A stretch of DNA of 57,286 nucleotides from Branchiostoma floridae (GCF_000003815.2 NC_049981.1:32922980-32980265); one strand, 5' to 3'. Counted from the first letter of the stretch, positions 1 to 11,054 are shown. The notes: generated by a model not told the origin, from the sequence alone. A program made the numbers and translations.

Positions 1-1581
1 ATCGATACGACAGTGTCGATTTGATCATCACAACATCGCGTTTTGTTGCCATCACAACGTATTGTCAACTTTGAAAACAAATTCTGCGCGCGTTTCTGGC
101 GCGCAGCTTTAAACTTTTATTTACCAGGGTTTACCTAAACCAGGCAGAGGCTCTTAACTCCTCTGTAGATAGGAGTAAGAAGGCAGGTAGGCCTTGGTAG
201 CTCCTCTGTCCAGAATTCGGCGTCTGTTTAGTAATAAATAGCCAAGTTGCCGCACGTAATGTTTTGGTGGGAGCACTGAATTTTACTACCCGGATCCGGA
301 CTAACTTTGGACGGAGTGGACAGATCAAGACAAGGTTAGTAAATATTAGCAAATCAGATGTGTGGAAGTTGGATAAGTTGTGTGTTGTCAAGAAAAATGA
401 CAGATCCTACCCGTGCCACCCCCCCACCCCCCCCTGGGCTAATTATGCATGTTTGGGGTGAAACTCAGTGTGTTTACTTTGCAACAGAAACTTTTATATA
501 ATACTTTGAGACCTTGAGACAAACAACACAACAACAAAGTGGAAAGTCACCCTTAACCATGATGTGTGAAGTTGGCCCAAATGCATTATGACTTCATTAA
601 ACAATCTGTAGCTTTTGGTATAAATCTGGTAAAAATAGTCGGTTTTCCATTCTTTCAACCTCCTTGCTCCCAGCAAGGAGGTTGCTCCCAGCTGTTTCTA
701 ACCTGAATCTTGCCTGAATAGTGTTGAATACACATCAGTGTCTGGCACTGTCTGCCCCGATCTAGGGTCATAAACAAAGATGCTCTCATTGTGTGGGCCA
801 TTCACCTTTAGGTCAAAGTCAGTCAGCACAAAGCAATTTACCAGGGAAAGATATTATACTGACAACAACCTTTTTTAAAACTCTGTTATAACCTCGGTAA
901 ACTTATAACATGTTTCAACATCTGAACAAGGAGGTTAAAAAGGATTTGATCTGAATATCCACACAATGTCATGCATACTGAGTAGAAAGAGAGTGTTTCA
1001 CATGTACCTGTGACACCCCTTTCACCCATCATTACTCTTCTAGAACCTTTGTGTGAATTTCATTCTCACCTCCTACATCTGCATAAAAACCGCATTGTTT
1101 GTCTCAAAGTCTCAAAGTATTATATAAAAGTTTCTGTTGCAAAGTAAACACACTGAGTTTCACCCCAAACGGGTCGGATCTGTCATTTTTCTTGACAACA
1201 CACAACTTATCCAACTTCCACACATCTGATTTGCTAATATTTACTAACCTTGTCTTGATCTGTCCACTCCGTCCAAAGTTAGTCCGGATCCGGGTAGTAA
1301 AATTCAGTGCTCCCACCAAAACATTACGTGCGGCAACTTGGCTATTTATTACTAAACAGACGCCGAATTCTGGACAGAGGAGCTACCAAGGCCTACCTGC
1401 CTTCTTACTCCTATCTACAGAGGAGTTAAGAGCCTCTGCCTGGTTTAGGTAAACCCTGGTAAATAAAAGTTTAAAGCTGCGCGCCAGAAACGCGCGCAGA
1501 ATTTGTTTTCAAAGTTGACAATACGTTGTGATGGCAACAAAACGCGATGTTGTGATGATCAAATCGACACTTGTCGTTATC
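1..1581. mobile_element. Foldback-type element with ~0.5 kb inverted arms
   Basis: Bases 1 to about 530 reappear as the reverse complement at about 1096-1581, leaving a centre of roughly 565 bp. The arms match closely, starting from the outer ATCGAT...TTTGATCATCACAACATC end. The left arm carries an extra C-rich stretch near 410-445 that the right arm lacks. No transposase reading frame is visible; open frames inside the arms are mirror images of each other. The element may start before base 1, so the left terminus and any target-site duplication cannot be confirmed. It is probably a non-autonomous DNA transposon. Confidence 0.8.
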
Positions 1582-1798
1582 GATCTGCATTGTCAAAATG
1601 CTATACTAAAGACCAAAAAGAATTAAATTGAATCCACAAAAACGCGCTAGGGTAAGGGTCATTTCATAGGGTCATCCGAAGGAGGATAATTTAGGATTGA
1701 CATGCGGTCAATACTACATTTTATGCGGTCTTTGTGACCTTTGGCCTGATTCAGGGACCATCCATTGATAAAGGGAGGGGTGCGCACCACAGGAAAAG
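1582..1798. other. Intergenic, no gene seen
   Basis: No open frame, RNA gene or clear repeat is recognised between the foldback element and the 20-bp tandem array. Confidence 0.5.
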
Positions 1799-2225
1799 TA
1801 AGTAAGTGCAGCGCAGAAGAGTACTGTAAATGTTTTTAAGTTCGCGGGGATTTAATTTCGCGGTAGCGGGAAAAAGGACTTTTCGCGGTGGATTTAAGTT
1901 CGCGGTAACACCATAGACTGCAACCTAATATCATAGTAGAAAAATGTTCGCGGTGGTTTTAAATTCGCGGTGAAGTGGTCACCGCGAAAACCGCGAACAT
2001 TAATCCACCGCGAACATTTCTGCATTTACAGTAAGTGCAGCGCAGAAGAGTAAGTGGCTCGCGCAGAAAAAAGTAAGTGTCTCACGCAGAAAAAAGTAAG
2101 TGTGTTGAGCAGAAAAGTAAGTGTGTTGAGCAGAAAAGTAAGTGTGTTGAGCAGAAAAGTAAGTGTCTTGAGCAGAAAAGTAAGTGTGTTGAGCAGAAGA
2201 GTAAGTGTCTTGAGCAGAAAAGTGT
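1799..2225. repeat. 20-21 bp minisatellite interrupted by a MITE
   Basis: About ten units of the form GTAAGTGTGTTGAGCAGAAAA occupy about 2032-2225, and a further unit or two sit at about 1799-1821. The two parts are separated by the MITE at 1824-2031. The edge units carry GCAGCGCAGAAGAG variants. Open frames across the array, with periodic protein sequence on both strands, are artefacts of the repeat. Confidence 0.9.
1824..2031. mobile_element. MITE with CTGTAAATG termini and TA target duplication
   Basis: The ends CTGTAAATG and CATTTACAG are inverted and flanked by TA on both sides. The interior is made of inverted TTCGCGGT motifs that fold into a long hairpin. It is inserted at a TA inside the 20-bp minisatellite; removing it rejoins two repeat units. 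The TA duplication suggests a Tc1/mariner-type mobiliser, but no transposase is present. Confidence 0.8.
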
Positions 2226-2550
2226 GTTGGACATTGTTGATATCGGCCACGGTACCCGTCAGGCAATGGGAACGACCAAATACCTCAGCACAACGTGTCA
2301 ACTTCATTATCATTAGCACAGTTGACGCGTGTTATTAAAGACATGTCAGGCAGATTTTATAACGGAATTAAATCGAATCCAAACCAATATTACAGAAAAA
2401 TTATTCACCTGTAGCTTCTATTGTTGCAAAGACTACAATAATGTCTTGACAAAAGATTAAGTGTATGTTCATGATGAATTCTTTTAAATCGCGCAGACAG
2501 CATGATCCTGTCAACAATGCAAATTTTCCCACAGCTGACATGATCATCAT

Positions 2551-3100
2551 TCGTCTGTTTTTGCTGTTGTAAATCAGTCAACCTCTGTCATTGTGATTCG
2601 TAACAGATCGAGTGATAGATCCCATACCCTCATTCCCAAGATATCCGTGAATTATCTTTATGAAGTTCCTCTCATCTTTAATAGAAGATGGAGATTATTT
2701 GTTCCCCACCTCTCTATACATCATACGTGTATATGTAGAGTCTGTAGATGTCTATTCAAACACAGAAGTGAAGGGTTCGCCTATTTCGCCAACATGTAAC
2801 ACCCTTTCCAATCTACTTAATGTGACACAAGGGAATTTCTTCGCCGTTTCAGACCATGGGAACATGCCAAAATTTCCACGGTTCTGTTTAATTAAACTTT
2901 GCCAGATGCGATGATCTGACAGTTTCATTATTATATATGCGCTAATTTCGGTAATGGAATGTATTTGTTTCTTGTTGGTTAGGTCTAGTTTAAAGTTTAT
3001 ATAGTTTGATTTTTTTCACATATTCTTGGTGGTGACAAAACTTGACAATGGTAAACAGTATAGAAAGCAAATACTCTAAAGGCATAACTCTAAAATGTAA
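2551..3100. other. Interior of foldback element, no gene recognised
   Basis: Unique-looking AT-rich sequence with two overlapping short plus-strand frames (2593-2799 and 2660-2914). Neither shows a motif, and I do not regard either as coding. Confidence 0.4.
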
Positions 3101-3120
3101 GCGATTTAGCGGCGATATCG

Positions 3121-3590
3121 CGACAGCTAGTCCAAATTACGATATTTTGTTAGCGTGTTTCTTGGCAGCATCACGACAGTTCGCCCAACTTACGATATTT
3201 CAGTAGCGTATACCTAAGCAGAATCACGACAGTTCTCCCAACTTACGATATCTCAGTAGCGTATACCTATGCAGAATCACGACAGTTTGCCCAACTTACG
3301 ATATTTCAGTAGCGTATACCTAAGCAGCATCACGACATTCGCCCAACTTACGATATTTCAGTAGCGTATACTAGTACCTAAGCAGAATCACGACAGTTCT
3401 CCCAACTTACGATATCTCAGTAGCGTATACCTATGCAGAATCACGACAGTTTGCCCAACTTACGATATTTCAGTAGCGTATACCTAAGCAGCATCACGAC
3501 AGTTCGCCCAACTTACGATATTTTTGTAGAGTATACGTAGCAGCATCACGACAGTTTGTCCAGTTTACGATACTTCAATAGCATGATCTT
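3121..3590. repeat. 53-bp tandem array with higher-order structure
   Basis: About nine units contain CGACAGTT...CCCAACTTACGATAT..CAGTAGCGTATACCTA. Units 3 and 6 are the same variant, and so are units 4 and 7. Three consecutive units were therefore duplicated together (a roughly 159-bp higher-order repeat). Unit 5 has a small deletion and an insertion. The array sits inside the foldback element. Confidence 0.9.
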
Positions 3591-3605
3591 TGTAGCCATT
3601 CTTTG

Positions 3606-3840
3606 GGGTATTGACAGGATCGTCCTGTTATAAATCCTGTCAACCCGAGTAGCAGACTTTGGCAGGATTGCCTTGTCAACAGTAGCAAACTTTACACTTT
3701 GATTCTTTCCACTGTTGACAGGGCGATCCTGTCAATAGTCTCCGGCTTCTTTGGGAGTGGCTATTTGCATTGTTGACATGATGATCATGTCAGCTGTGGG
3801 AAAATTTGCATTGTTGACAGGATCATGCTGTCTGCGCGAT
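3606..3840. repeat. Cluster of TTGACAGG...CCTGTCAA palindromes
   Basis: At least four short palindromes built on inverted TGACAG lie about 50 bp apart, near 3611-3645, 3715-3738, 3771-3792 and 3813-3833. The last two run into the right arm, so mirror copies exist in the left arm near 2505-2550. Their function is unknown. Confidence 0.6.
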
Positions 3841-4139
3841 TTAAAAGAATTCATCATGAACATACACTTAATCTTTTGTCAAGACATTATTGTAGTCTTT
3901 GCAACAATAGAAGCTACAGGTGAATAATTTTTCTGTAATATTGGTTTGGATTCGATTTAATTCCGTTATAAAATCTGCCTGACATGTCTTTAATAACACG
4001 CGTCAACTGTGCTAATGATAATGAAGTTGACACGTTGTGCTGAGGTATTTGGTCGTTCCCATTGCCTGACGGGGGACTTTGCAGGAAAGGCTTCATTTAA
4101 ATGGTCGTTCCCATTGTCCGGACGGGGGTGTGACCGCTC

Positions 4140-4540
4140 TGCAACCAAGTGGGCCACGATCGCGTGCTACGACAGACGTATCGTCTTATCATGCCTATCG
4201 TCTATGGCGCTTACGATAGACGCTTATAAGGCGCTATCATATACATATGTGGCAGACGTCTTTTCGTTACTTGAACGCACGTTTTGTGATACGATATTCA
4301 GACATAGAATGTACATGCCAGAACGATACCATTTAAAAACATCGTGTGAATTGCGATATCGTATACCTGATGACGATAGTTTAAGGTACGTCTTATAACG
4401 ATAACTTAGCAACGTGCATATTGCTGAGTATATCGATATTTTTGGTTCGAGACGATATCGTAAACGTAAAATTACGTATATCGTAGACGTATTTACGCTT
4501 CTTTAAGGTACGTTTTTAGATACGATATTTTGACACGGAA
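4140..4540. other. CGATA-rich low-complexity region
   Basis: ACGATA/TATCGT words recur many times without a strict period. The stretch resembles a decayed relative of the 53-bp array. The plus-strand frame 4009-4398 crossing it is not convincing coding sequence. Confidence 0.4.
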
Positions 4541-4552
4541 ATGATGCCATAG

Positions 4553-4818
4553 GCAGGGTTGGTGTACGATGTACGATGTACGGAGTTAACAAATCTAAGT
4601 TCGTACAGGTAGGCAGGGTTGGTGTACGATGTACGGAGTTAAGAAATCTAAGTTCGTACAGGTAGGCAGGGTTGGTGTACGATGTACGGAGTTAAGAAAT
4701 CTAAGTTCGTACAGGTAGGCAGGGTTGGTGTACGATGTACGATGTACGGAGGTAAGAAATCTAAGTTCGTACAGGTAGGCAGGGTTGGTGTACGATGTGC
4801 GATGTACGGAGTTAACAA
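4553..4818. repeat. 53-62 bp minisatellite (GGCAGGGTTGGTGTACGATG)
   Basis: Five head-to-tail units, each starting GGCAGGGTTGGTGTACGATG and ending AAATCTAAGTTCGTACAGGTA. Length differs by one extra 9-bp TACGATGTA block. Both strands are open because of the periodicity, not because of a gene. Confidence 0.9.
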
Positions 4819-5340
4819 AATACATCGCACACCAAATAAATATTTGTGTTCATTAAGTGCATTGAAGAATTGTGGTCACGCCAGAAATACAAAGTTGACA
4901 GTTCAAAGACCATACAGAAGGCACTTGAAAAAGTTTTGAATAATAGAAAGTAACAGAATTTAGAATGATGAAAGTATTGTCGATTTCTCATAAATTTTAA
5001 CGTTCTCACTAAGGCATAATGGTATGAAATTATCAAAAATAATGTTCAACAAAAGATAAATGCAATACATGTTGTATTTTTCTTATTTTCGGACAAAACA
5101 TCGTTATTCTAATAAGATAATGGTTTATAATCGATTTACAAATACATATAATTATGAAACAACAAAAATAAGCCGTGTAATTGTATTAAATGCGGTCGTT
5201 TGTCTGCAGTGCCGTCTTTAAATTTTCCTGTGGCACTGTAATGCAGAAAGGTCTAGGTATAATATAATTCAACTTTACGTGGTGATCGATGATGAGAGCA
5301 TGTGAATAACGCGTGGCTGACCATGTGCGACAGGTGAAAG
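4819..5340. other. AT-rich spacer between two inverted minisatellites
   Basis: No gene recognised. Minus-strand frame 4812-5036 and the others here are short and lack motifs. Confidence 0.4.
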
Positions 5341-5690
5341 TAGAATAGAATACTGTGTACGGAGTTAGCATAACCCACAGCATAGTCAAAACATCTTGAC
5401 TTCGTACACAAGGCCTGACCCATATGCGAAGATAGCATAACTCACGACAAAGTCAAAACATTTTAACTTCGTACATCGTACTTCGTACATTAGGTCCGCC
5501 CCATGTACGAACTTTGCATAACCCACAAAATAGAAAACATTTTAACTTCGTACATCGTACATCGTACATTAGGTCCGCCCCATGTACGAACTTAGCATAA
5601 CCCACAAAATATAAAACATTTTAACTTCGTACATCGTACTTCGTACATTAGGTCCGCCCCATGTACGAACTTAGCGTAGCTACGTCACAG
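5341..5690. repeat. ~85-bp tandem array (CGTACATCGTACTTCGTACATTAGG)
   Basis: Four to five units contain TGTACGAACTTAGCATAACCCA followed by TTTTAACTTCGTACATCGTAC. Read in reverse complement, the 4553-4818 array has the same order of words (TGTACGAACTTAG, then TTAACTCCGTACATCGTAC). The two arrays therefore appear to be inverted relatives. Confidence 0.85.
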
Positions 5691-5693
5691 ATA

Positions 5694-5781
5694 ATTGTCG
5701 ACGTTTCCCGAACTTTGCCGACAGCGGTTGTCGGAAGTTGTCGGAAGCTAGAAGTTGTCGGAAATTACGTGTGACGTAGGC
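5694..5781. repeat. Short hairpin with TGTCGG repeats
   Basis: CTACGTCAC near 5696 pairs with GTGACGTAG near 5773. The interior repeats TGTCGGAAG three times. It is probably a very small inverted-repeat element. Confidence 0.5.
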
Positions 5782-5823
5782 TGATCCAAACTTCGTACAT
5801 TTCACCCATTTCTGGACATGTAT

Positions 5824-8218
5824 GAAGATCAACGATGTGAGCAAGCACGAAACTAACCAGCACGATTTGGGACAGGAATGCGTCAGAATTTCCTTGTTTT
5901 CCATTGGGAAGCGGGAGGGAGTCTATTTTTTTTTCTTAAAACACAGAAAACAGCCATTTTTTAAACCTGTCAAAAAGTGTTATAACTTACGAAAGCCAGC
6001 ACATTTGGGTATGTTTAACGACGGAAAGTGCATTTTAGACTTCCATACTTCAAGCATCTGTTAGTCAAGAGAACATCGGAGACGCTCGGCCCATGTTCGA
6101 CGGACAACTAGTAGATACCGAAGCTGGCCGAATGAAACCGATGATGCCCGATTGCCTTGATCGGAAGGTTCTTTTGTCAGAATGCCTGGGACTAGCATGG
6201 GGCTCAGTTTGTTCTCCATTATCATAATCTCTACAAGATAAGAATAATATTTTGTAGACATTGCATAGATGTGATGTTGCTTTGTTCCTTGCAACGATGA
6301 AAATAGAAAATCTAAAATCTGCAAAATGACCATGTAGTTTGGGTTTGACTCCTGTCAACAATACATGTAGCTATCCTGACTTGTGCACCCTGGGGTCAGG
6401 GACGGCCGGTTTTAGACACGAAATGTACAAAACTGGTCGTGTGGATACAAAAATCACTAATGCATGAAAACATATCTTATTCAGAAATCACTAATGCCTA
6501 AAATATATCTTACCAAAAATGCATGACGTGAATAAATACCTCTACGGCTGGGCCGAGACATTGTCACCATTTCCCTATATTCATTCTCATTTCTATTTCT
6601 TTGTAGTCATTTAATTTATTCGATGTCATTTCTTCAGCACAGAAAAAGTGCCAGTTTGTCGTGAGCATCTTCGCTTGCTAACCATGACTGTGGCCATGTG
6701 AGCCAGGAGTGTGACGAAAATCAGAGGCCGGCGGCACACGACCAACATACGACTAGTACAAATCGGAGTTAGGCAAATGGGACCTACTTTTCCCTACCAG
6801 CATGCTTGACAAAGTCGCTAGTGAGGCAGAATATCAGTTCAGTTCAGGCAGAATATAGCAACACGTTTGCCTAACTAGACAATTGTTGTAACCACGTTTG
6901 GACCCATTTCTATCAATGTGTTTATGTCGTGTGCTTAATGCAGGACTTTCTTTCAAAAGTGACAGATGCTGAACAGATTACAAAGCAGATAAACATCATT
7001 TACTGTTGTAGGACACTAGTTCAATGTGACCTCTGACCTGTGAGCACACCAACCTATTGTTTCTGCCGGAGGGAAGCAAGAGTGTTCTGTTTATTCACAA
7101 TTTATTGAAGCATAAAAGTCTCGAGAATGCCCCTTCTATGTTCTTTTTTGCCCTCTAAACAGTCACAATACACCTCAGAACCACGAGAACAGCTCTAAGG
7201 CTACATCTCCGACCACCTCTGACCTATAAAGACATATCCTTACAAAAGAGATTACGTTGTCGTTATGTTTCATAATGAAGCTAAGCCTGGTAAACTCCAT
7301 AATATTTAGTATCATGTAAAGACACATTATGCATTAGAAGAAGATACGAAAGTAACATGAAACTATACATGTTTTAATCTAATGGCAAAACTTTGTCAAA
7401 CACAGTGAGAAACTATTGCCACCAGACTATTTAAGTACTTGAATTTAAATATAAATATTCCATACTTTCTACCATCGGCAAAGAATTACATCTCTCACAT
7501 TGTCATTTGAAACCTTTCATACATGTAGAAACTCTGATGTTTAGTGACAACTATTGGATTACAGAGAGAAACACAACAGGAAGATTCTGCCACGATGACG
7601 CCCAAAATATGTATCAACTGATAATAACCTAACCTCACTATCTTCTGCCTACTTCCTAACCAAGTAAGAGAATTTTAGCAAAAAGGCTATTTCAGTGTCT
7701 TAAAGCCTTCAAAGGAAAACTGCTCACTTATAAGATTAGTTATAAGAGTACTGAAATACATATAGGCTGGAAATTCTCTTATACTCAATGATAGTTTGAA
7801 GATAATAAGCGTCAGAACATCGTGCTGAACACAAAGCCTGATTATGGAAATTATCGAACGTTATGTCAGGTTTTACTTAGTACATGTACAATGTATTACT
7901 ATAAAAGACGCGAAATAATTGACTCCGCTACATTAATGATAAGTGGCTTAATCTTTCCCCTTTGCCGATATCAGCACGTTCCTACTTTTCTTTAAATGAT
8001 AACATGAAATGTCCAAAAAATGCAATTTGTTCAAAATGTCACAGCAAAATGCTATTGAATCGGAACATCAATGTGTTGAAGCCCTTTTCTGGTCGTCAAA
8101 TTATCATAATCTCCTGTTTTTTAAAGATGTTTTCTCTGTTTATAAAAAAAGGGATATGTAAGTATTTCCAGAAATTATAGCAGCAACATTCCACAGAAAA
8201 TGTTCTAAGCTGCTCTGG
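5824..8218 (-). other. 3' flank of copy A (duplicated intergenic block)
   Basis: This block matches 13868-16787 and 24591-27823 with many small indels. It defines the left end of the tandem array. Shared landmarks are GTGAGCAAGC near 5840, CACCCTGGGGTCAGG near 6387 and AGTTAGGCAAATGGGACC near 6769. It includes the 3' UTR region of the minus-strand gene. Its open frames are short and not conserved between the copies, so I call no gene. A minus-strand AATAAA near 7080-7095 is a possible but distant polyadenylation signal. Confidence 0.7.
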
Positions 8219-9761
8219 TTATGGCCTTATTTTCATAGACACAGACGTCAGGGAGTAACCAGCGCCTCTCCAGTGGTACCACACCACACCTTGCCAGGAT
8301 GTACAGGAGTTCCCACAGTTTCCCAGGTAACGCCCGTTGAGGTAGGAGTAGCTGCAGGCCGCAAACCACCAGCCGCCCTGTCCCCACCGCTGAGAACAAT
8401 GGCCACTAGTATAGGCATCATTGTCCCTGTCCACAGTGGAGAACCTCTGCCCGTTGTTGGAGAGGGCGCCAGCCATGGAGTCTCCCGCGTTACCAGAATA
8501 ACCAGAAATGTGCAGCCGGTACCCGTCCGCCTCACCGGACACCCTGGATGGGAACATTACGGCATATCATTGTTAGAATCCATTTGTAAAGATTGTTCAT
8601 TCTTGCAGGTATTGAACAAAAGTGGCTTAGTTCAAGCTACATCTACATTGAGCTAACCCCAAAGGCCCCATTAGAGGTAAAGTTGGGGTGGGGTATGTTT
8701 ATTGCGTGGTTGTTATTCATTATTGCTATTGTATATAGTCAGTCAATAGCTATTATTGTTAATTGAAATTATGTGAATATCCATAATGCCTGACATGATG
8801 ACTGCGCAAAATGCCATCCGTGTCGTCTTGTTTCAGTTACTTATGTACATGTATATAATATTATGTTTGTATATAAACTAAGGTAAATCGTATCTGTGTA
8901 CATGCGTGTCTCAGTGTAATTGTAAAGACAGCATTCTGCGAGTCCACCGATAGAGATCGCAATCAGGGTCTCTGCCTGTACCATCGGCAGTTCTAAAGTT
9001 CACCCCGATCGGAGTCTCTGCCGACGGAGACCCAGATCTCGGTCCCTACCCCGATATGCGCGTGTGTGTTTGTGTTCACATGTATGTAAGCTTTTTGTCC
9101 CAGAAAAAAAGCACGAACCTGAAAGTGCTATACAATGCGAAACGTTTGTTGCCTTGCCAATCCTCCATGTCAATTCTTAATTCGTGGTTTTTAAAGTTTG
9201 TCAGGAGGTGAATGTTTTCGTTTCCAAGCCAAAACTCCCCCTTTTTGTCGCCAAAGCCCAGTTTGTACTCCTCCCAGTTCCGGTTGAAGGGAACCGACCC
9301 GTCCTGCCGCCGCTGGATCACGGTCCAACCGCCTCCTGCGTAGAGGTACAATCGAGAAGCTATAACACTATCACCGTGGTCACGAATGGTCATGGGTATC
9401 ACAGAACAGTAAATGCACAACAGTAAATGTACCCATTTGTAAGAAAAAGAAATGTAGAACAAAGAACAATATTGGACATTTGTCCTAGCTATTAATCATA
9501 TGTGTACTAGATGTTCATAAGCAGACTCTAGATAGACATTTCCATCAAACAGTGAAATTTTAATCGGTAGAAAACGGAATTCAGTGTAGAGAAGGAAATG
9601 TTACACACATGGCATGCCATTATGGGGAAGTTTGTTGAGGTGTACAGTACCTGCAGTGTCCATGTCACAGTAGGTTCCGATCCGGTCAGGGTAGAAAAAC
9701 ATGGTGTACACGCCACTTGCTGTCCGTCCTGAGGCACGGTACTCCTCGCAGCCTGTAAAAT
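8219..9761 (-). CDS. Copy A: FBG (fibrinogen C-terminal) domain, 3 exons
   Basis: Exons 9651-9761, 9119-9335 and 8219-8543 encode a full FReD. The first Cys is in [10 protein letters not shown], followed by [17 protein letters not shown] across the splice. The calcium-site core is DRDND, then HC, GGWWF and C, and the domain ends SVSMKIRP and stop. Phase-1 and phase-2 junctions join exactly. FReDs bind acetylated or sugar ligands in ficolins and FIBCD1. A conserved extra Cys pair (GNCGNSC) is unusual. The intron between SRCR and FBG carries the 9859-10564 transposon. Confidence 0.85.
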
Positions 9762-9775
9762 CTGTGGACAAAAAA

Positions 9776-9858
9776 TAATATAAATATAAATATAAATATA
9801 AATATAAATATAAATATAAATATAAATATAAATATAAATATAAATATAAATATAAATA
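9776..9858. repeat. (TATAAA)n microsatellite, left of transposon
   Basis: About 13 units of ATAAAT directly abut the transposon at 9859. A matching array lies on the other side at 10565-10638. The equivalent short introns of the other copies have only a few AATAT-type bases here. Confidence 0.9.
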
Positions 9859-10564
9859 GAGTCCATTCCAAGACACCGTGCGGATGTTTGTGGCCATTGT
9901 TTAGAATTGATTTTAAAGTTTTGTAATTATATGTCTAGGACATTTGATACTCTAGAAATATTTGTAACACTGTTTCAACTTTATAAATATTTCCCTGGTC
10001 CTGTAAAACTTTGGAAATATTCATCGTGTGGAATTGGATACTTCTAATGGTTTCTAAATAATGATAACAGCATTCTACCATTATTTACCATTTTCTACCA
10101 TTTTCTACCATTTTTTGTAAATGGTTCAGTGGGCTGGGAAGATAGCAATTCACACATCCTTGCAAAGTATGGTTGGGTGCCATGCAACAATGGCACACTA
10201 CAAAGGATCCACCAGTGCCCAGCAGTGAAATCTAAAAATATACCGATACAACAATAGGGCTTACTTTTATGGGGGCAATAAACTAATTTTACCATTTGGC
10301 CAGGTTTACCATTTTTTGTAAATATTTGTAAATGTGAAATAATCACACAGAGGTTTCACAATTATTCTAAATAAAGATATTTTTGTACAGTTACTTTCAA
10401 AATGTTTCTAAAATATTCAAAGGAATTCAAATATATGAGTACTTTCTCAGTCAATCTTTTTTAAATAATTTAATTATTGTGTCTCAGATATTCTTTTATT
10501 CAAAATAATTCAGACTAATTATAAATATCACCTAAAAACCCTCATGGTGTCTTGGAATGGACTC
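9859..10564. mobile_element. 706-bp non-autonomous element, TIR GAGTCCATTCCAAGACACC, TA flanks
   Basis: Inverted ends of about 19 bp (GAGTCCATTCCAAGACACC) are flanked by TA. A second copy lies in opposite orientation at 44556-45256 with the same interior, and a diverged partial copy ends at 49317. The gene B intron at the equivalent site (18422-18556) is only 135 bp and lacks it, so this is a true insertion. The interior is AT-rich with repeated TACCATTTT and TTTGTAAAT words and no transposase. Confidence 0.85.
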
Positions 10565-10638
10565 TATAAATATAAATATAAATATAAATATAAATATAAA
10601 TATAAATATAAATATAAATATAAATATAAATATAAATA
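10565..10638. repeat. (TATAAA)n microsatellite, right of transposon
   Basis: About 12 units of TATAAA run straight on from the transposon's right TA. This mirrors the array on the left side. Confidence 0.9.
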
Positions 10639-10751
10639 CATTTTACCATTATCAAGTATTTGTTACCATACAACATGTGTTGTCGCGATACGTTTTTGAA
10701 CGAACCATACAAAAGACTACAAAGCCATTAAAGGCATACAAGAAATATTAC

Positions 10752-11054
10752 CATAACAGGAGACACTGGCGTCCTCGTCGTGCGCACAGTCGTGATCGCC
10801 CCAGCCGTTGTGCGGACAGTCGGCCAGTCTGGACTCGTTCCCGATACAGGCCACCTGGTCCATCCAGATGTGCCCGCCGCCCCGTCCGAAGGAGCGCTGG
10901 GAGGAGACAGGCCGGGCGTAACGGTAGCCCAGCTGACGGCACACCACCTGCGCATCCTCGTCTCCCCACCGGTCGTTACAGATCGTTCCCCACTCCCCGT
11001 AGTGAAGTACTTCCACCCTTCCTTCGGCTGTGTTGTTCCCGCCGGTAAGACGTA
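10752..11054 (-). CDS. Copy A: SRCR domain exon
   Basis: A single 303-bp exon, entered and left in phase 1, encodes [20 protein letters not shown] through VSCY. It carries the SRCR signatures [28 protein letters not shown] and [14 protein letters not shown]. Six cysteines match group A spacing (MARCO/SR-A type). Scavenger receptor Cys-rich domains bind polyanionic or protein ligands outside the cell. Confidence 0.88.

Larger units (their letters stand above)
2255..4073. mobile_element. Foldback-type element with 296-bp inverted arms
   Basis: Left arm 2255-2550 is the reverse complement of 3778-4073 with very few mismatches. The outer ends read CCCGTCAGGCAATGGGAACG. The interior has no recognisable transposase. 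Small open frames at 2593-2914 are short and give no family match I can name. The interior holds the 53-bp array and the palindrome cluster listed separately. A further GGTCGTTCCCATTG copy follows at about 4102, which suggests a second partial end. Confidence 0.85.

Noticed and set aside
2000-2338. Overlapping open frames on both strands with highly periodic protein sequence
   Set aside because: They are translations of the 20-bp minisatellite; all frames stay open because of the repeat, not because of coding.
3121-3590. CRISPR array
   Set aside because: Units are contiguous 53-bp repeats with no unique spacers, in a eukaryotic, transposon-rich setting.
4595-4939. Repetitive open frames with SVHRTSYTNPAYLYELRF-like periods
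   Set aside because: Pure minisatellite translation on both strands.
9528-9897. Frames with long YIYIYI or LYLYLY runs
   Set aside because: Translation of (TATAAA)n. The real FBG exon 9651-9761 lies inside but in its own splice-defined frame.
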